DNA of 64,000 nt, from the NCBI GenBank assembly GCA_017936765.1, contig JAGBEX010000003.1, forward strand, positions 62,001 to 126,000. The letters are read 5' to 3'. The stretch comes from Clostridia bacterium. Its GTDB lineage: Bacteria; Bacillota; Clostridia; Christensenellales; Aristaeellaceae. Made by a program: the position numbers and the translations under genes. Numbering within the stretch: the first letter of the stretch is position 1; the number at the start of each line of letters is the position of its first letter. Below are positions 37,595-45,682 of the stretch, in pieces. The notes beneath the pieces are model-generated. The model saw only the letters and a program-made list of their open reading frames with translations, was not told the origin of the DNA and ran no database searches.

Positions 37595-39300
37595 TTCTTC
37601 GCCCCCTGTTCCTTGGTGGTGATCATATCCTCGATGGAGCCGCCCGGAGGCAGCATGGGAAGCACGAATTCGTCCATGTCGATGATGGTATCGATGAGGT
37701 AGGGGCCATCATGCTGCATGGCGGTCTCGAAGGCGTGACGGAAGTCCTGGGGGTTATCCACCCGCTGAGCGCAAGCGCCGAAGGCCTCGGCCAGCTTGAC
37801 GAAATCCGTCTTGCGGTTCAGCACGGTGCTGGAGTACCGCTGGCCGTAGAACAGCGTCTGCCATTGGCGAACCATGCCCAGCACGCCGTTGTTCATCAGC
37901 ACGATGGTGATGGGCAGGTTGTAGCTCACGGCGGTGGCCAGCTCGTTCAGGTTCATGCCGAAGCTGCCGTCGCCGGTGATCAGCACGGTTCGCTCGCCGG
38001 TGGCGATGGCCGCGCCGATGGCTGCACCCAGGCCGTAGCCCATGGTGCCAAGGCCGCCGGAGGAAGCAAACTTCCGAGGCTTTTGGAAGGTCACGTGCTG
38101 GGCGGTCCACATCTGGTGCTGACCCACATCGGTGGCGATGATGGTGTTCTCGTCCTTCACGGCGTTGATGGCCTCGAAGATCTGGCGGGGGGTAAGCGGC
38201 GCGGTGGCGCGGCGCTCGGCCTCGTCGCTGATGCGCTGGCCCTCGGCCTTCAGTTCGGCGATCTGCTGCTGCCATTCGGGATGCTGCTGGGGCTGGCAGC
38301 GCTGCAAAATGCGGGAGAAGGAGGAGATGATGTCGCCAATGAGACCCACATCCACCTTGATGTTCTTGTTGATCTCCGCTAGGTCGGCATCCAGCTGGAT
38401 GATCCTGGCGCCCTTGCCGTATTTGGCGGTGTTGCCGGTGGCACGGTCGCTGAAGCGCACGCCTACGCCGATGATCAGGTCGGCCTCCTTGTTGGCCATG
38501 GAGGAGGCATACTGGCCGTGCATACCCTGCATACCCAGATAGCGCTCATAGTCGTGGGGGATGGCGGAAAGACCCATGAAGGAGCAGCCGATGCAGGCGT
38601 CGATCTTCTCGGCCAGCGCCATGATATCCTGGCTCATGCCCACGGCTGCCGCGCCGCCGCCAATGTAGATATAGGGCTTCTTGGCAGCGTTGATCATTTC
38701 CACCGCCTGGTCGATGGCCTCATCGGGGGCCTCGGGCTGGGGATAGGCTTCCACCACGCCCTGGGGGATGAAATCGCACTCTGCCACCTGTACATCCTTG
38801 GGGATGTCGATCAGCACCGGACCGGGACGGCCGGACTTGGCGATCTGGAAGGCCTCGCGGATGGTATCGGCCAGGTCGTTCACATCGGTAACGAAGTAGT
38901 TATGCTTGGTGATGGGCAGCGTGACGCCGGTGATGTTGATCTCCTGAAAGCTGTCCTTGCCGATGAGGGAGCTGGGCACATTGCCGGTGATGGCCACCAT
39001 GGGAACGGAGTCCAGCATGGCGGTGGCGATGCCGGTGACCAGGTTGGTGGCGCCGGGACCGGAGGTGGCGATCACCACGCCCACCTTGCCGGTGACGCGG
39101 GAATAGCCGTCGGCGGCATGGGCGGCACCCTGCTCGTGGGCGGCCAGCACATGGTTGATCCTGTCCCCGGCCTGGTACAGGGCATCGTAGATAAACAGCA
39201 CCTGTCCTCCGGGATAGCCAAAGACATCGGTCACACCCTGCTCGATCAGGGTCTCGATCACGATCTGCGAGCCTGTCATTTTCGTGGCGGGCGTCTGCAT
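37591..39300 (-). CDS. ilvB: Acetolactate synthase catalytic subunit
   Basis: 569 residues, TPP-dependent. Condenses pyruvate with pyruvate or 2-oxobutyrate. Catalytic Glu in AAHEQGAAHAADGYSR (about 47-62), FAD/middle domain (GASRP-like GVRFSDRATGN), and the TPP motif GDGSFGMNLNELATA with VLMNNGVLGMV. First gene of ilvB-N-C-D-DUF815. GGAGG precedes ATG 39300. Transcription is controlled by a T-box leader just upstream. Confidence 0.97.
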   Translation of the reverse strand: MQTPATKMTGSQIVIETLIEQGVTDVFGYPGGQVLFIYDALYQAGDRINHVLAAHEQGAAHAADGYSRVTGKVGVVIATSGPGATNLVTGIATAMLDSVPMVAITGNVPSSLIGKDSFQEINITGVTLPITKHNYFVTDVNDLADTIREAFQIAKSGRPGPVLIDIPKDVQVAECDFIPQGVVEAYPQPEAPDEAIDQAVEMINAAKKPYIYIGGGAAAVGMSQDIMALAEKIDACIGCSFMGLSAIPHDYERYLGMQGMHGQYASSMANKEADLIIGVGVRFSDRATGNTAKYGKGARIIQLDADLAEINKNIKVDVGLIGDIISSFSRILQRCQPQQHPEWQQQIAELKAEGQRISDEAERRATAPLTPRQIFEAINAVKDENTIIATDVGQHQMWTAQHVTFQKPRKFASSGGLGTMGYGLGAAIGAAIATGERTVLITGDGSFGMNLNELATAVSYNLPITIVLMNNGVLGMVRQWQTLFYGQRYSSTVLNRKTDFVKLAEAFGACAQRVDNPQDFRHAFETAMQHDGPYLIDTIIDMDEFVLPMLPPGGSIEDMITTKEQGAKK

Positions 39301-39315
39301 TCAGTTTCCTCCAAT

Positions 39316-39640
39316 CTGCCGGGGCATAAGAAAATGCTCTTTTGCACTCCATGCATCCACGCTAAGATAACATGAAGAGACGAAAGAGCATCATTGTATT
39401 ACATATGAAGCTTCCGCGGTACCACTCTTCTTCGCTGCGGGAAAGGCAGCGCCCTCAGGATCAAGTAATCCTTACCTCCGCTATCGGGGAGGGAACCGTC
39501 TGCGCTTACTATCCGGGGGAAGGGGAGTTCAGCCCAGCCACTCCGCGGCCACTTCTCCGGCTCCTGCCCCATGCCTTGCACCAACCGGCATTTCTCTTTG
39601 CGGCAAGCTTTCCGGGTACTGATCCGCTTCGCTGTGTTGT
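39316..39640 (-). promoter_or_regulatory. T-box leader of the ilvB operon
   Basis: Minus-strand leader of about 320 nt. The T-box core TGGTACCGCG lies at 39424-39415. The antiterminator base GAAGAG/CTCTTC encloses it. The terminator ATGCTCTTT/AAAGAGCAT (about 39392 to 39332) is followed by TTTTC. A stem I-like upstream half contains GGTTGGTGCAAGGC. Uncharged branched-chain tRNA should allow read-through; I could not assign the specifier codon. Confidence 0.85.
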
Positions 39641-39645
39641 TAAAA

Positions 39646-39674
39646 ATTCTATCATCACCCTGCAGGCTTGTCAA
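39646..39674 (-). promoter_or_regulatory. Sigma-A promoter of the ilvB operon
   Basis: Minus strand: TTGACA (39674-39669), 17 bp, TAGAAT (39651-39646), directly before the T-box leader. Confidence 0.85.
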
Positions 39675-39712
39675 TGCTTTGGCTTGTTTTTTTCAGGTAT
39701 TTCCCCGCCCGG

Positions 39713-40882
39713 TCAGATGTCCCCGCAGCTCTCCCCGGCCAGGATGGCATTGCGCGCCTTGCGCACGGCGGAGGAGGTGCCGGTATCGGTGGTGTTCTGC
39801 ATGGAGAGGATGGTGAGCTTCTCGGCGGGGAAGTTGGCGAAATAGCTGCCCAGCCAGCCGTCCCAGCCATATTCGCCCAGGCGGGTCATGCCAGCCCAGC
39901 GGCCGGGTTCCACGCACACGCGCATCAGTTTGCCATAGCTGTAGCCCTCCAGGCTGTCCCACATATCGGCGCGGGCAGCGGGGCTGAGCTGGGGCTGGGT
40001 CATGAAGCGCACGGTCTCCGGGCTGAGGATGCGCTTGCCCTGATATTCACCTTCGTTCATCAGCATATCGGCAAAGGCGGCATAGTCGTCCAGGGTGGAG
40101 ACCAGTCCGGCGCCGCCGGAGCAGAAGGCGGGCTTGCGGGCATAATCCCCCACCGCCAGGTGCAGGCTGCTGAAGGTCTCCAGAGCGCCGGGAATGCGCT
40201 TATAGCAGGTCACGAAGCGATCCCGCTTTTCTTCAGGCACCCAGAAGGCGGTGTCCTTCATGCCCAGGGGCGTGAAGAACTCCTCCTGCAAAAAGTCCTC
40301 AAAGGGTTTGCCGCTGGCCACTTCCACCACCGCGCCCAGGATATCCGCGCAGGTGGAATAGCGCCAATGGCTGCCGGGGTGGAAGGTGAGGGGCAGTTCG
40401 CCCATGCGGTTGCAGAATTCCACGGTGGTCATGCCGCCGCCCGCCAGGATCAGCTCGTGATCCTCCATGAACAGCCTGGCCGCTGCCTGTCCGGCAGGAT
40501 CGGCATCGGGGTAGGCGGTACCGGCGGTCATGCCCAGCAGATCCATCACCCACACGGGGCGCTGGGCAGGCACAAGACCCTCGGCGGTGATGACCTGCTG
40601 GCCGTGAAAGCCGGGCAGGTACTTCTCCACCGGGTCCATCAGATCCAGCTGGCCGCGTTCCACCAGCAGCAGGGCAGCGGCGGCGGTGATGGGCTTCGAC
40701 TGGCTGTACAGCCGGAAGATGTGATCCCGCTGCACCTTTTTGCCGGTGGCGATATCCGCATGACCGGCGGCGGCATACAGCACGTCCTGCCCGGCCTTTC
40801 GCACCAGCACGGAGATGCCGGCGCATTCGTGATTGGCAACCGCCTGTTCCAGGCAGGCCTGAACGCGGGAGAGGGTATTCAT
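39713..40882 (-). CDS. Class C beta-lactamase-family serine hydrolase
   Basis: 389 residues. The nucleophile motif SQSK (S60, K63) in FRLYSQSKPITA and the tyrosine motif YST in HWRYSTCADILGAVVE are those of the AmpC/EstB/penicillin-binding-protein superfamily. There is no signal peptide, so it is probably a cytoplasmic esterase or peptidase rather than an antibiotic-resistance enzyme. AGGAGG precedes ATG 40882. It follows an AraC regulator gene on the same strand, separated by a terminator hairpin, so it may be read partly through or from a promoter I did not find. Confidence 0.88.
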   Translation of the reverse strand: MNTLSRVQACLEQAVANHECAGISVLVRKAGQDVLYAAAGHADIATGKKVQRDHIFRLYSQSKPITAAAALLLVERGQLDLMDPVEKYLPGFHGQQVITAEGLVPAQRPVWVMDLLGMTAGTAYPDADPAGQAAARLFMEDHELILAGGGMTTVEFCNRMGELPLTFHPGSHWRYSTCADILGAVVEVASGKPFEDFLQEEFFTPLGMKDTAFWVPEEKRDRFVTCYKRIPGALETFSSLHLAVGDYARKPAFCSGGAGLVSTLDDYAAFADMLMNEGEYQGKRILSPETVRFMTQPQLSPAARADMWDSLEGYSYGKLMRVCVEPGRWAGMTRLGEYGWDGWLGSYFANFPAEKLTILSMQNTTDTGTSSAVRKARNAILAGESCGDI

Positions 40883-40918
40883 TTGGTGTACCTCCTTGGC
40901 ATGGTGGAGTGTCCATGG

Positions 40919-40947
40919 AAAAAAGACCGCCGGTCTGCGCGGCGGTC
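40919..40947 (-). terminator. Terminator after the AraC gene
   Basis: Minus strand: GACCGCC (40947-40941) / GGCGGTC (40931-40925), then TTTTTT (40924-40919). Confidence 0.85.
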
Positions 40948-40954
40948 GAAGGAA

Positions 40955-41854
40955 TCACTTTTTCACATTCTTGCGGATGGTGGCATCCGGCTTGGCGGCC
41001 TGCTTCATAAAGGCCGAGGGGCTGATGCCCACAATGTTCTTGAACTGCTTGGAGAAGTGGTAAGGATCCTGCATACCCACCTCCACACCGGCCTGGCGCA
41101 CGGTGTAGTCCTGCTCGCGCAAAAGCTCCTTGGCGCGCTCCATTTTGCAATGCAGCACATAGCTCAGGGGCGGCATACCCACCTCGCTCACAAAGCGCTT
41201 GCGGAAGGTCTCCATGGGCATACGGGAGATGGCGGCCATCTCTGCCAGGGAGAAGTTATCTTTATACTGGTTGGCGCGCAGGGTGTCCACCACCTTGGCG
41301 ATCTCGTGGGACAGCATGGCGTCCATGGCCACGGGCTGACCCCAATGGCTGGCCAGCATACCGTACATCAGGTGCTGGAGCTGATAGGTGGCGTCGCCGG
41401 TGCCGGAATGGCGCACCATCACCTGCACGATCTGCTTGGCCAGGTACATCTGGCTGGGCAGCGCGCCCTGCTTCAGGGGCATGTGCAGCAGCGCACCCAT
41501 TTTGCGCACCACCATGGGCGCCAGGGGGCCTTCCAGGGCGATCCACAGGCAGCGGGCTTGCCCTTCCACCGCCAGCTGGCATTCCTTGTCGCCTGCGGGC
41601 AGGAAGCAGGTCTGCTCGGCCTTGAGCTGCAGCTCGGAGCCGTCCCAGGTGAGCTTCACCTCGCCGTCGCCCACGGCAAACCACACCCATTGCTCATGGG
41701 GCTTGATGGTATATCGTCCCGCTTCCAGCATAGCGCTGCCAGCGGCATGGATCCACGCGCCGCTGGAACGGGTCAGGCTGCCGGGCTTGTGCCAACCCTC
41801 TACCACCAGGGTATCAGCCGCGGCCTCAACGCCTGCGAACAGATAGGACTCCAT
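40955..41854 (-). CDS. AraC family transcriptional regulator
   Basis: 299 residues. An N-terminal cupin-like sensing domain (HEQWVWFAVGDGEVKLTW, about 55-110) is followed by a two-HTH AraC domain (about 190-290) ending with the signature GMQDPYHFSKQFKNIVGISPSAFMKQ. GGGAGGT precedes ATG 41854 by seven bases; the longer start at 41884 overlaps this site. Driven by a consensus promoter. The likely target is the neighbouring beta-lactamase-family gene, which is inference from position. Confidence 0.92.
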   Translation of the reverse strand: MESYLFAGVEAAADTLVVEGWHKPGSLTRSSGAWIHAAGSAMLEAGRYTIKPHEQWVWFAVGDGEVKLTWDGSELQLKAEQTCFLPAGDKECQLAVEGQARCLWIALEGPLAPMVVRKMGALLHMPLKQGALPSQMYLAKQIVQVMVRHSGTGDATYQLQHLMYGMLASHWGQPVAMDAMLSHEIAKVVDTLRANQYKDNFSLAEMAAISRMPMETFRKRFVSEVGMPPLSYVLHCKMERAKELLREQDYTVRQAGVEVGMQDPYHFSKQFKNIVGISPSAFMKQAAKPDATIRKNVKK

Positions 41855-41892
41855 GTTGCTACCTCCCAAAACATACATTTTCAATTATGTCC

Positions 41893-41921
41893 AGTATAAC
41901 GCCCAGACCGAACAATGTCAA
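41893..41921 (-). promoter_or_regulatory. Sigma-A promoter of the AraC gene
   Basis: Minus strand: TTGACA (41921-41916), 17 bp, TATACT (41898-41893). Confidence 0.85.
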
Positions 41922-41972
41922 CCCGTTTATCAAACGATTTCGCCCTTTTTCGCAAATTTCGTAAAAAGCGGC

Positions 41973-42003
41973 AAAAAAGAAAAAGACTTCCTGTTACAGG
42001 AAG
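41973..42003 (-). terminator. Terminator after the caspase-like gene
   Basis: Minus strand: CTTCCTG-TAA-CAGGAAG (42003-41987), then a T-rich run to 41973. Confidence 0.85.
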
Positions 42004-42026
42004 CCCAAAAGCAATTCCGAATTGAT

Positions 42027-43529
42027 TTAGCCGTTCGATTCCAGCACCATCACGCCCTCATACAGCGCCTCGTAGACCTCGTCGCCGATGTAGGCCTTCA
42101 CGCGGATGTTGTAGGCGCCGGGTTCGGCGGGGGTGCCGTTGGTGAGCAGGCCGTTCCAGCAGAAGGTGCTGCCCCTGGGGGAGAGCTGCTGGGGGCGGCT
42201 GGCCATGCGGGAGGCCAGGCGGCGGACGGTTTTGCCGGAGGCGTCCTCGATGGTTACGGTCAGCTCACAGGGGTAGATGTGCTCCACCACAAAGCCTAAT
42301 TCCTCCTGCTGACTGGGGCAGAAGCCGCTCTGGGGCAGGATGGTCAACTGGGGGTCGCCGGAGGCAGGCGGCACGCACAGCGCCCGGGAGGACACCAGCG
42401 TGGGTACACCATCGGATTGGGTGATGATCTGCAAAAGTGCATAGCCGTAGCTGCCCGCGTCCGTCAGATCCAGCGTCACGGTGCGCTCCTTCAGCCCGGG
42501 GGAAAGCACGTCCCGGGCATCGCCATAGGTGCCGAACATTTCCGCATTGTCATACAGCAGCCGGCCATGCTCAAAGTCCCAGCGGCCATCCTGCTGGTAG
42601 ACCATCTGATAGGCCACCTGCACGGGGCGCTGCACCGTAAAAGAAAAGGCCACCGTGGGTTCCAGCAGGGTCAGCAGGTCGCCCTCGAAGCTCAGGCCCT
42701 CAATGGCGCTGTCGCGGCGGCGGCCGGTGTAGCTGGCAGCATCGTAGGACAGCACGGCAAAGCCATCCTCCTCCGGGTAGGTGTAAACGGTGGAGGCGCC
42801 GTGGTTGTCGCGCAGGTAGCGCTTCAGCTCGGTGAGGGTGATGGCACCGTCCCGGTTGGTGTCGGCACCGTAGTTACCCTTGGCGCTCAGGGCGCGCACC
42901 ACCGCGCCGGAGAAATAACCCGCGCCCACCATGGCCTCGCCTTCCTCCATGCCCGACCAGAACCAGCTTTCCTCCGCGCCGCCGGAGGAGCAGATCACCT
43001 TGTATTCGCTGCCCTGGAACACATTGTCAAAGGGTGCGTGGACACCCTTGCCGATCATGGCGCCCGCATGGCAGGCGTCGATGATCAGCACCTTGGTGCC
43101 GTCGATCTTGTCAAACATGGCACGGAGCATATCGGCGGTGACGCCCATCTCCCGGCGGCCATCGGAGAGCAGCAGGGTCATGTCCCCGTTGGGCTGGCCC
43201 TGCTCCCACAGGCCGTGGGTGCTGATGTAGAAGTAGCTCACATCGTTGTCATCCGCCTGGGCAAAGGCAGCCTGGATCAGCTCCTCCAGCTCAGCAGGGG
43301 AGTCCACGTCGTTCTTGCGGGTGATGAGGGTCTCCAGGTTCATGGCACCGCCGGAGAGCGCCTCGGCCATCTGGGTCACGTTGTTCTCCGAGGAAGGGGT
43401 GGTGTCCTCCTGGGTCACAAAGCGGTCGCAGCCCACCAGCAGGGCGCGGTTGACGCTGGCATCGGCCAGGGCGGAAGACGCAAGGAGGCACAGCCACACA
43501 AACACAAGCGCAAACAGCCTCTTGCCCAT
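42027..43529 (-). CDS. Secreted caspase-like (clan CD, C14-type) peptidase with EF-hand
   Basis: 500 residues. Signal peptide (MGKRLFALVFVWLCLLASSALA, about 1-22). Peptidase domain: ALLVGCDRF start, catalytic His in YFYISTHGLW (H105) and catalytic Cys in VLIIDACHAG (C153), as in caspases and metacaspases. A perfect 12-residue EF-hand loop DTNRDGAITLTE (223-234) suggests calcium binding. A C-terminal beta domain (TVTIEDASGKTVRRL ... FCWNGLLTNGTPAEPGAYNIRV, about 420-485) looks like the FlgD immunoglobulin-like domain. Between them is an undefined region of about 170 residues. GGGAGG before ATG 43529. Probably a secreted or surface protease; substrate unknown. Monocistronic. Confidence 0.87.
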   Translation of the reverse strand: MGKRLFALVFVWLCLLASSALADASVNRALLVGCDRFVTQEDTTPSSENNVTQMAEALSGGAMNLETLITRKNDVDSPAELEELIQAAFAQADDNDVSYFYISTHGLWEQGQPNGDMTLLLSDGRREMGVTADMLRAMFDKIDGTKVLIIDACHAGAMIGKGVHAPFDNVFQGSEYKVICSSGGAEESWFWSGMEEGEAMVGAGYFSGAVVRALSAKGNYGADTNRDGAITLTELKRYLRDNHGASTVYTYPEEDGFAVLSYDAASYTGRRRDSAIEGLSFEGDLLTLLEPTVAFSFTVQRPVQVAYQMVYQQDGRWDFEHGRLLYDNAEMFGTYGDARDVLSPGLKERTVTLDLTDAGSYGYALLQIITQSDGVPTLVSSRALCVPPASGDPQLTILPQSGFCPSQQEELGFVVEHIYPCELTVTIEDASGKTVRRLASRMASRPQQLSPRGSTFCWNGLLTNGTPAEPGAYNIRVKAYIGDEVYEALYEGVMVLESNG

Positions 43530-43643
43530 GGCTCTGCCTCCCTTCTGTTACTGATGAAACGATTGTACACCTAATTAGACGGATCATCCACCGGAAATGT
43601 TCACAAGAAAGTGCATTTTCTGTGATTTTTTGTTGACAATTGT

Positions 43644-43672
43644 AAAAAGCGCAGCAAAATGCTCTGCTGCGC
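43644..43672 (-). terminator. Terminator after the DUF3737 gene
   Basis: Minus strand: GCGCAGCA (43672-43665) / TGCTGCGC (43656-43649), then TTTTT (43648-43644). Confidence 0.85.
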
Positions 43673-43689
43673 CGTTGTTTTGGTTGAAA

Positions 43690-44550
43690 TTACTTGTGTT
43701 CTTCCGACCCTCTGACGATGATCTTGCAGTCCGCGCCGGGGCGCTGATGCTCGTCCCAGATGATCTCGCCGATGCTGTCGGCCTCGATCATGCCGTGGGT
43801 GGGGTTCTTCACGCTGATGATGTGTCCCTTCACGCTGGCGGTGACGGTGCAGTTTTCAAAGGCGAAATCCGCGCCCTCCATCTCGCAGTTTTCCAGGATC
43901 AGGTTCTCGCAGTAGCACAGGGGCTGGGTGCCGATGATCTTGCAGTTCACCAGGCGCAGGTTCTTGGAGTACCAGGCCAGGTATTCGCCCTTGATCACGC
44001 TGTTGTACACCGTTACGTTTTCTGCGTGCCAGAAGGCGTCCTTCGTGTCCAGGTAGCAGTTGAAGAACTCCAGGTTCCTGGCGTACTGGAAGGAATACTT
44101 GCCCTTCATGCGGAAGTCGGTGAAGGTGGAATCCTCGGTGTGGAGGAAGGGGTATTCGCTGGTCAGCTCGAAGTTCTGCACCTCCAGGCGGCTTGACATC
44201 CAGCCGAACTCGGAGGAATTGGCCTTGCCGCCGATGAGCTTCACGCCCCGGCACTCGCGCAGGGCTTTGATGCCCCCCAGGTCGCAGTTTTCGATGGTCA
44301 GGTCGTTGTCATACCACAGGGCGGCGCGGCAGGTCTCGGTCATGCGGCAGTTGCGCAGGGTGGAGTTGTCCACGTGCCACAGGGGATAGCGAAGCAGGAA
44401 ATCGCAGTTGTCAATGGTCAGGCCGCCGCACTCCTTCAGGGCGGATTCACCGTCGGCGGGGCCTTCGAAGCGGCAGGAGATCACCTGGGCGTCGCGCAGG
44501 CCATACAGCGCGCGCTCCTGATCCAGCACCTGCCCGGAAATGATGGTCAT
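43690..44550 (-). CDS. DUF3737 family right-handed beta-helix protein
   Basis: 286 residues made of repeated strands of the type NLRLVNCKIIG and NLILENCEMEG, predicted to form a right-handed beta-helix. The family features ERALYGLRDAQV..CRFEGPADGESALKE, RYPLWH, ALRECRGVKL, DAFWHAENVTVYNS and GTQPLCYCENL identify DUF3737, a conserved gut-bacterial cytoplasmic family of unknown function. No signal peptide. ATG 44550 follows GGAGG by eleven bases; earlier codons lie upstream of that site. Monocistronic, with its own terminator. Confidence 0.9.
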   Translation of the reverse strand: MTIISGQVLDQERALYGLRDAQVISCRFEGPADGESALKECGGLTIDNCDFLLRYPLWHVDNSTLRNCRMTETCRAALWYDNDLTIENCDLGGIKALRECRGVKLIGGKANSSEFGWMSSRLEVQNFELTSEYPFLHTEDSTFTDFRMKGKYSFQYARNLEFFNCYLDTKDAFWHAENVTVYNSVIKGEYLAWYSKNLRLVNCKIIGTQPLCYCENLILENCEMEGADFAFENCTVTASVKGHIISVKNPTHGMIEADSIGEIIWDEHQRPGADCKIIVRGSEEHK

Positions 44551-44636
44551 AGTGGGGAAAACCTCCTTTTGATCATGCAAGTAGATGATAGCTTGATTGC
44601 CATGAAAAGTCAAGAGTGAACAATTTTCTCTCCGCT

Positions 44637-44665
44637 TTGACAAGGGCGGGGATTGGATGTATAAT
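44637..44665 (+). promoter_or_regulatory. Consensus sigma-A promoter of the second phosphodiester-glycosidase-like gene
   Basis: TTGACA (44637-44642), 17-bp spacer, TATAAT (44660-44665). An ATG at 44657 overlaps the -10 box and cannot be the start. Confidence 0.9.
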
Positions 44666-44716
44666 ACATCATGTATTGGTATGCTTATGATGATTTTTGA
44701 GGAGGCTATGCCTGCT

Positions 44717-45679
44717 ATGAAGAAATTGCTCCGTGTGCTGCTGGTGCTGGCGCTGCTGGTATTGCTGGTGCTGCTGGTGCCTGCGGCCACGCCCCTGGCG
44801 CTGGGCGAGGGGGCGCCCCACCCCACCTATGTGCCTGTGACCCTGCAGGCTGCCGAGGTCACCCCCATTTCTTATGAAGACAAGGTGCCCTATGCCCCCA
44901 TTCCGGATAGCTACCTGCCTGATGGGGCAGGCTATCTTGACCCCACCATTTCGGTGAAGGTGGAATACACCCGCGCCTACGACACCACCGTGCAGCTGGT
45001 GTGGGTGCAGATCGCCGATGCCTCCCAGCTTCGTGCCAAGCTGGCCAATCCCTATCCCCGCAAGTCCTGGGTGCGGCCGGATGTCATCGCCCGCCGCGTC
45101 AGCGCGGTGCTGGCCTTTAACGACGACTGGTTCATGAACCGCAACGTGGGCTACATCGTCCGCAATGGCGAAGAGCTGCGCAACAACCCGGATGAGGGCT
45201 ACGACACGCTGATCATCGACGATCAGGGCGATCTGCACATCATTCAGAAGCCCACCAAGGAGAAGATCGACGCCTTTGAGGGCAAGGTGATCCACGCCCT
45301 GTCCTTCGGCCCCGGATTGGTGATCGACGGCGTGCAGCAGACGGAGTTCGTTTCCGACAGGGGCGACGTGCTGCATGAGATCGCTTCCGAGCGGGTGGCG
45401 CAGCGCCTGGCCTTCTGCCAGGTGGATAAGCTGAGCTACCTCATCGTGGCCACCGAAGGCCCCGAAAACAAGGGTTCCGTGGGTCTCACCATTCCCCAGT
45501 TCGCCCAGCTGTGCGGCGAGTTGGGCGTGCAGCAGGCCTTCAACCTGGATGGCGGCAGCTCCTCCTCGGTGATCCTGGATAACAAGAAGATCAACTCCGT
45601 TTCCACCGGCAAGATCCGCTCCATTGGCGGCGTGATGTACTTTGTCACCGCCGATCCCACCGTGCCGAGGGAGGATTGA
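44717..45679 (+). CDS. Secreted phosphodiester-glycosidase-like (NAGPA) protein
   Basis: About 320 residues. A strongly hydrophobic signal peptide or anchor (MKKLLRVLLVLALLVLLVLL...) precedes a NAGPA domain: VLAFNDDWFMN, LSFGPGLVIDG, YLIVATEGPENKGSVGLT, and AFNLDGGSSSSVILDNK at the catalytic end. Paralogue of the protein at 14575; the mature regions align in order but are well diverged. GAGGAGG (44699-44705) is two bases before ATG 44708 and eleven before ATG 44717; I prefer 44717. The next gene (Lgt-like) starts 3 bp downstream, so both are exported or membrane-envelope functions in one operon. Confidence 0.85.
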   Translation: MKKLLRVLLVLALLVLLVLLVPAATPLALGEGAPHPTYVPVTLQAAEVTPISYEDKVPYAPIPDSYLPDGAGYLDPTISVKVEYTRAYDTTVQLVWVQIADASQLRAKLANPYPRKSWVRPDVIARRVSAVLAFNDDWFMNRNVGYIVRNGEELRNNPDEGYDTLIIDDQGDLHIIQKPTKEKIDAFEGKVIHALSFGPGLVIDGVQQTEFVSDRGDVLHEIASERVAQRLAFCQVDKLSYLIVATEGPENKGSVGLTIPQFAQLCGELGVQQAFNLDGGSSSSVILDNKKINSVSTGKIRSIGGVMYFVTADPTVPRED

Positions 45680-45682
45680 GCC

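Noticed and set aside
39372..39845. Open frame across the ilvB leader
   Set aside because: The region shows T-box core, antiterminator, terminator and promoter on the other strand; the frame has no ribosome site or motifs.
39713..40882. Antibiotic-resistance beta-lactamase
   Set aside because: SxxK and YST are present, but there is no signal peptide and the sequence resembles EstB-type esterases; resistance cannot be inferred.
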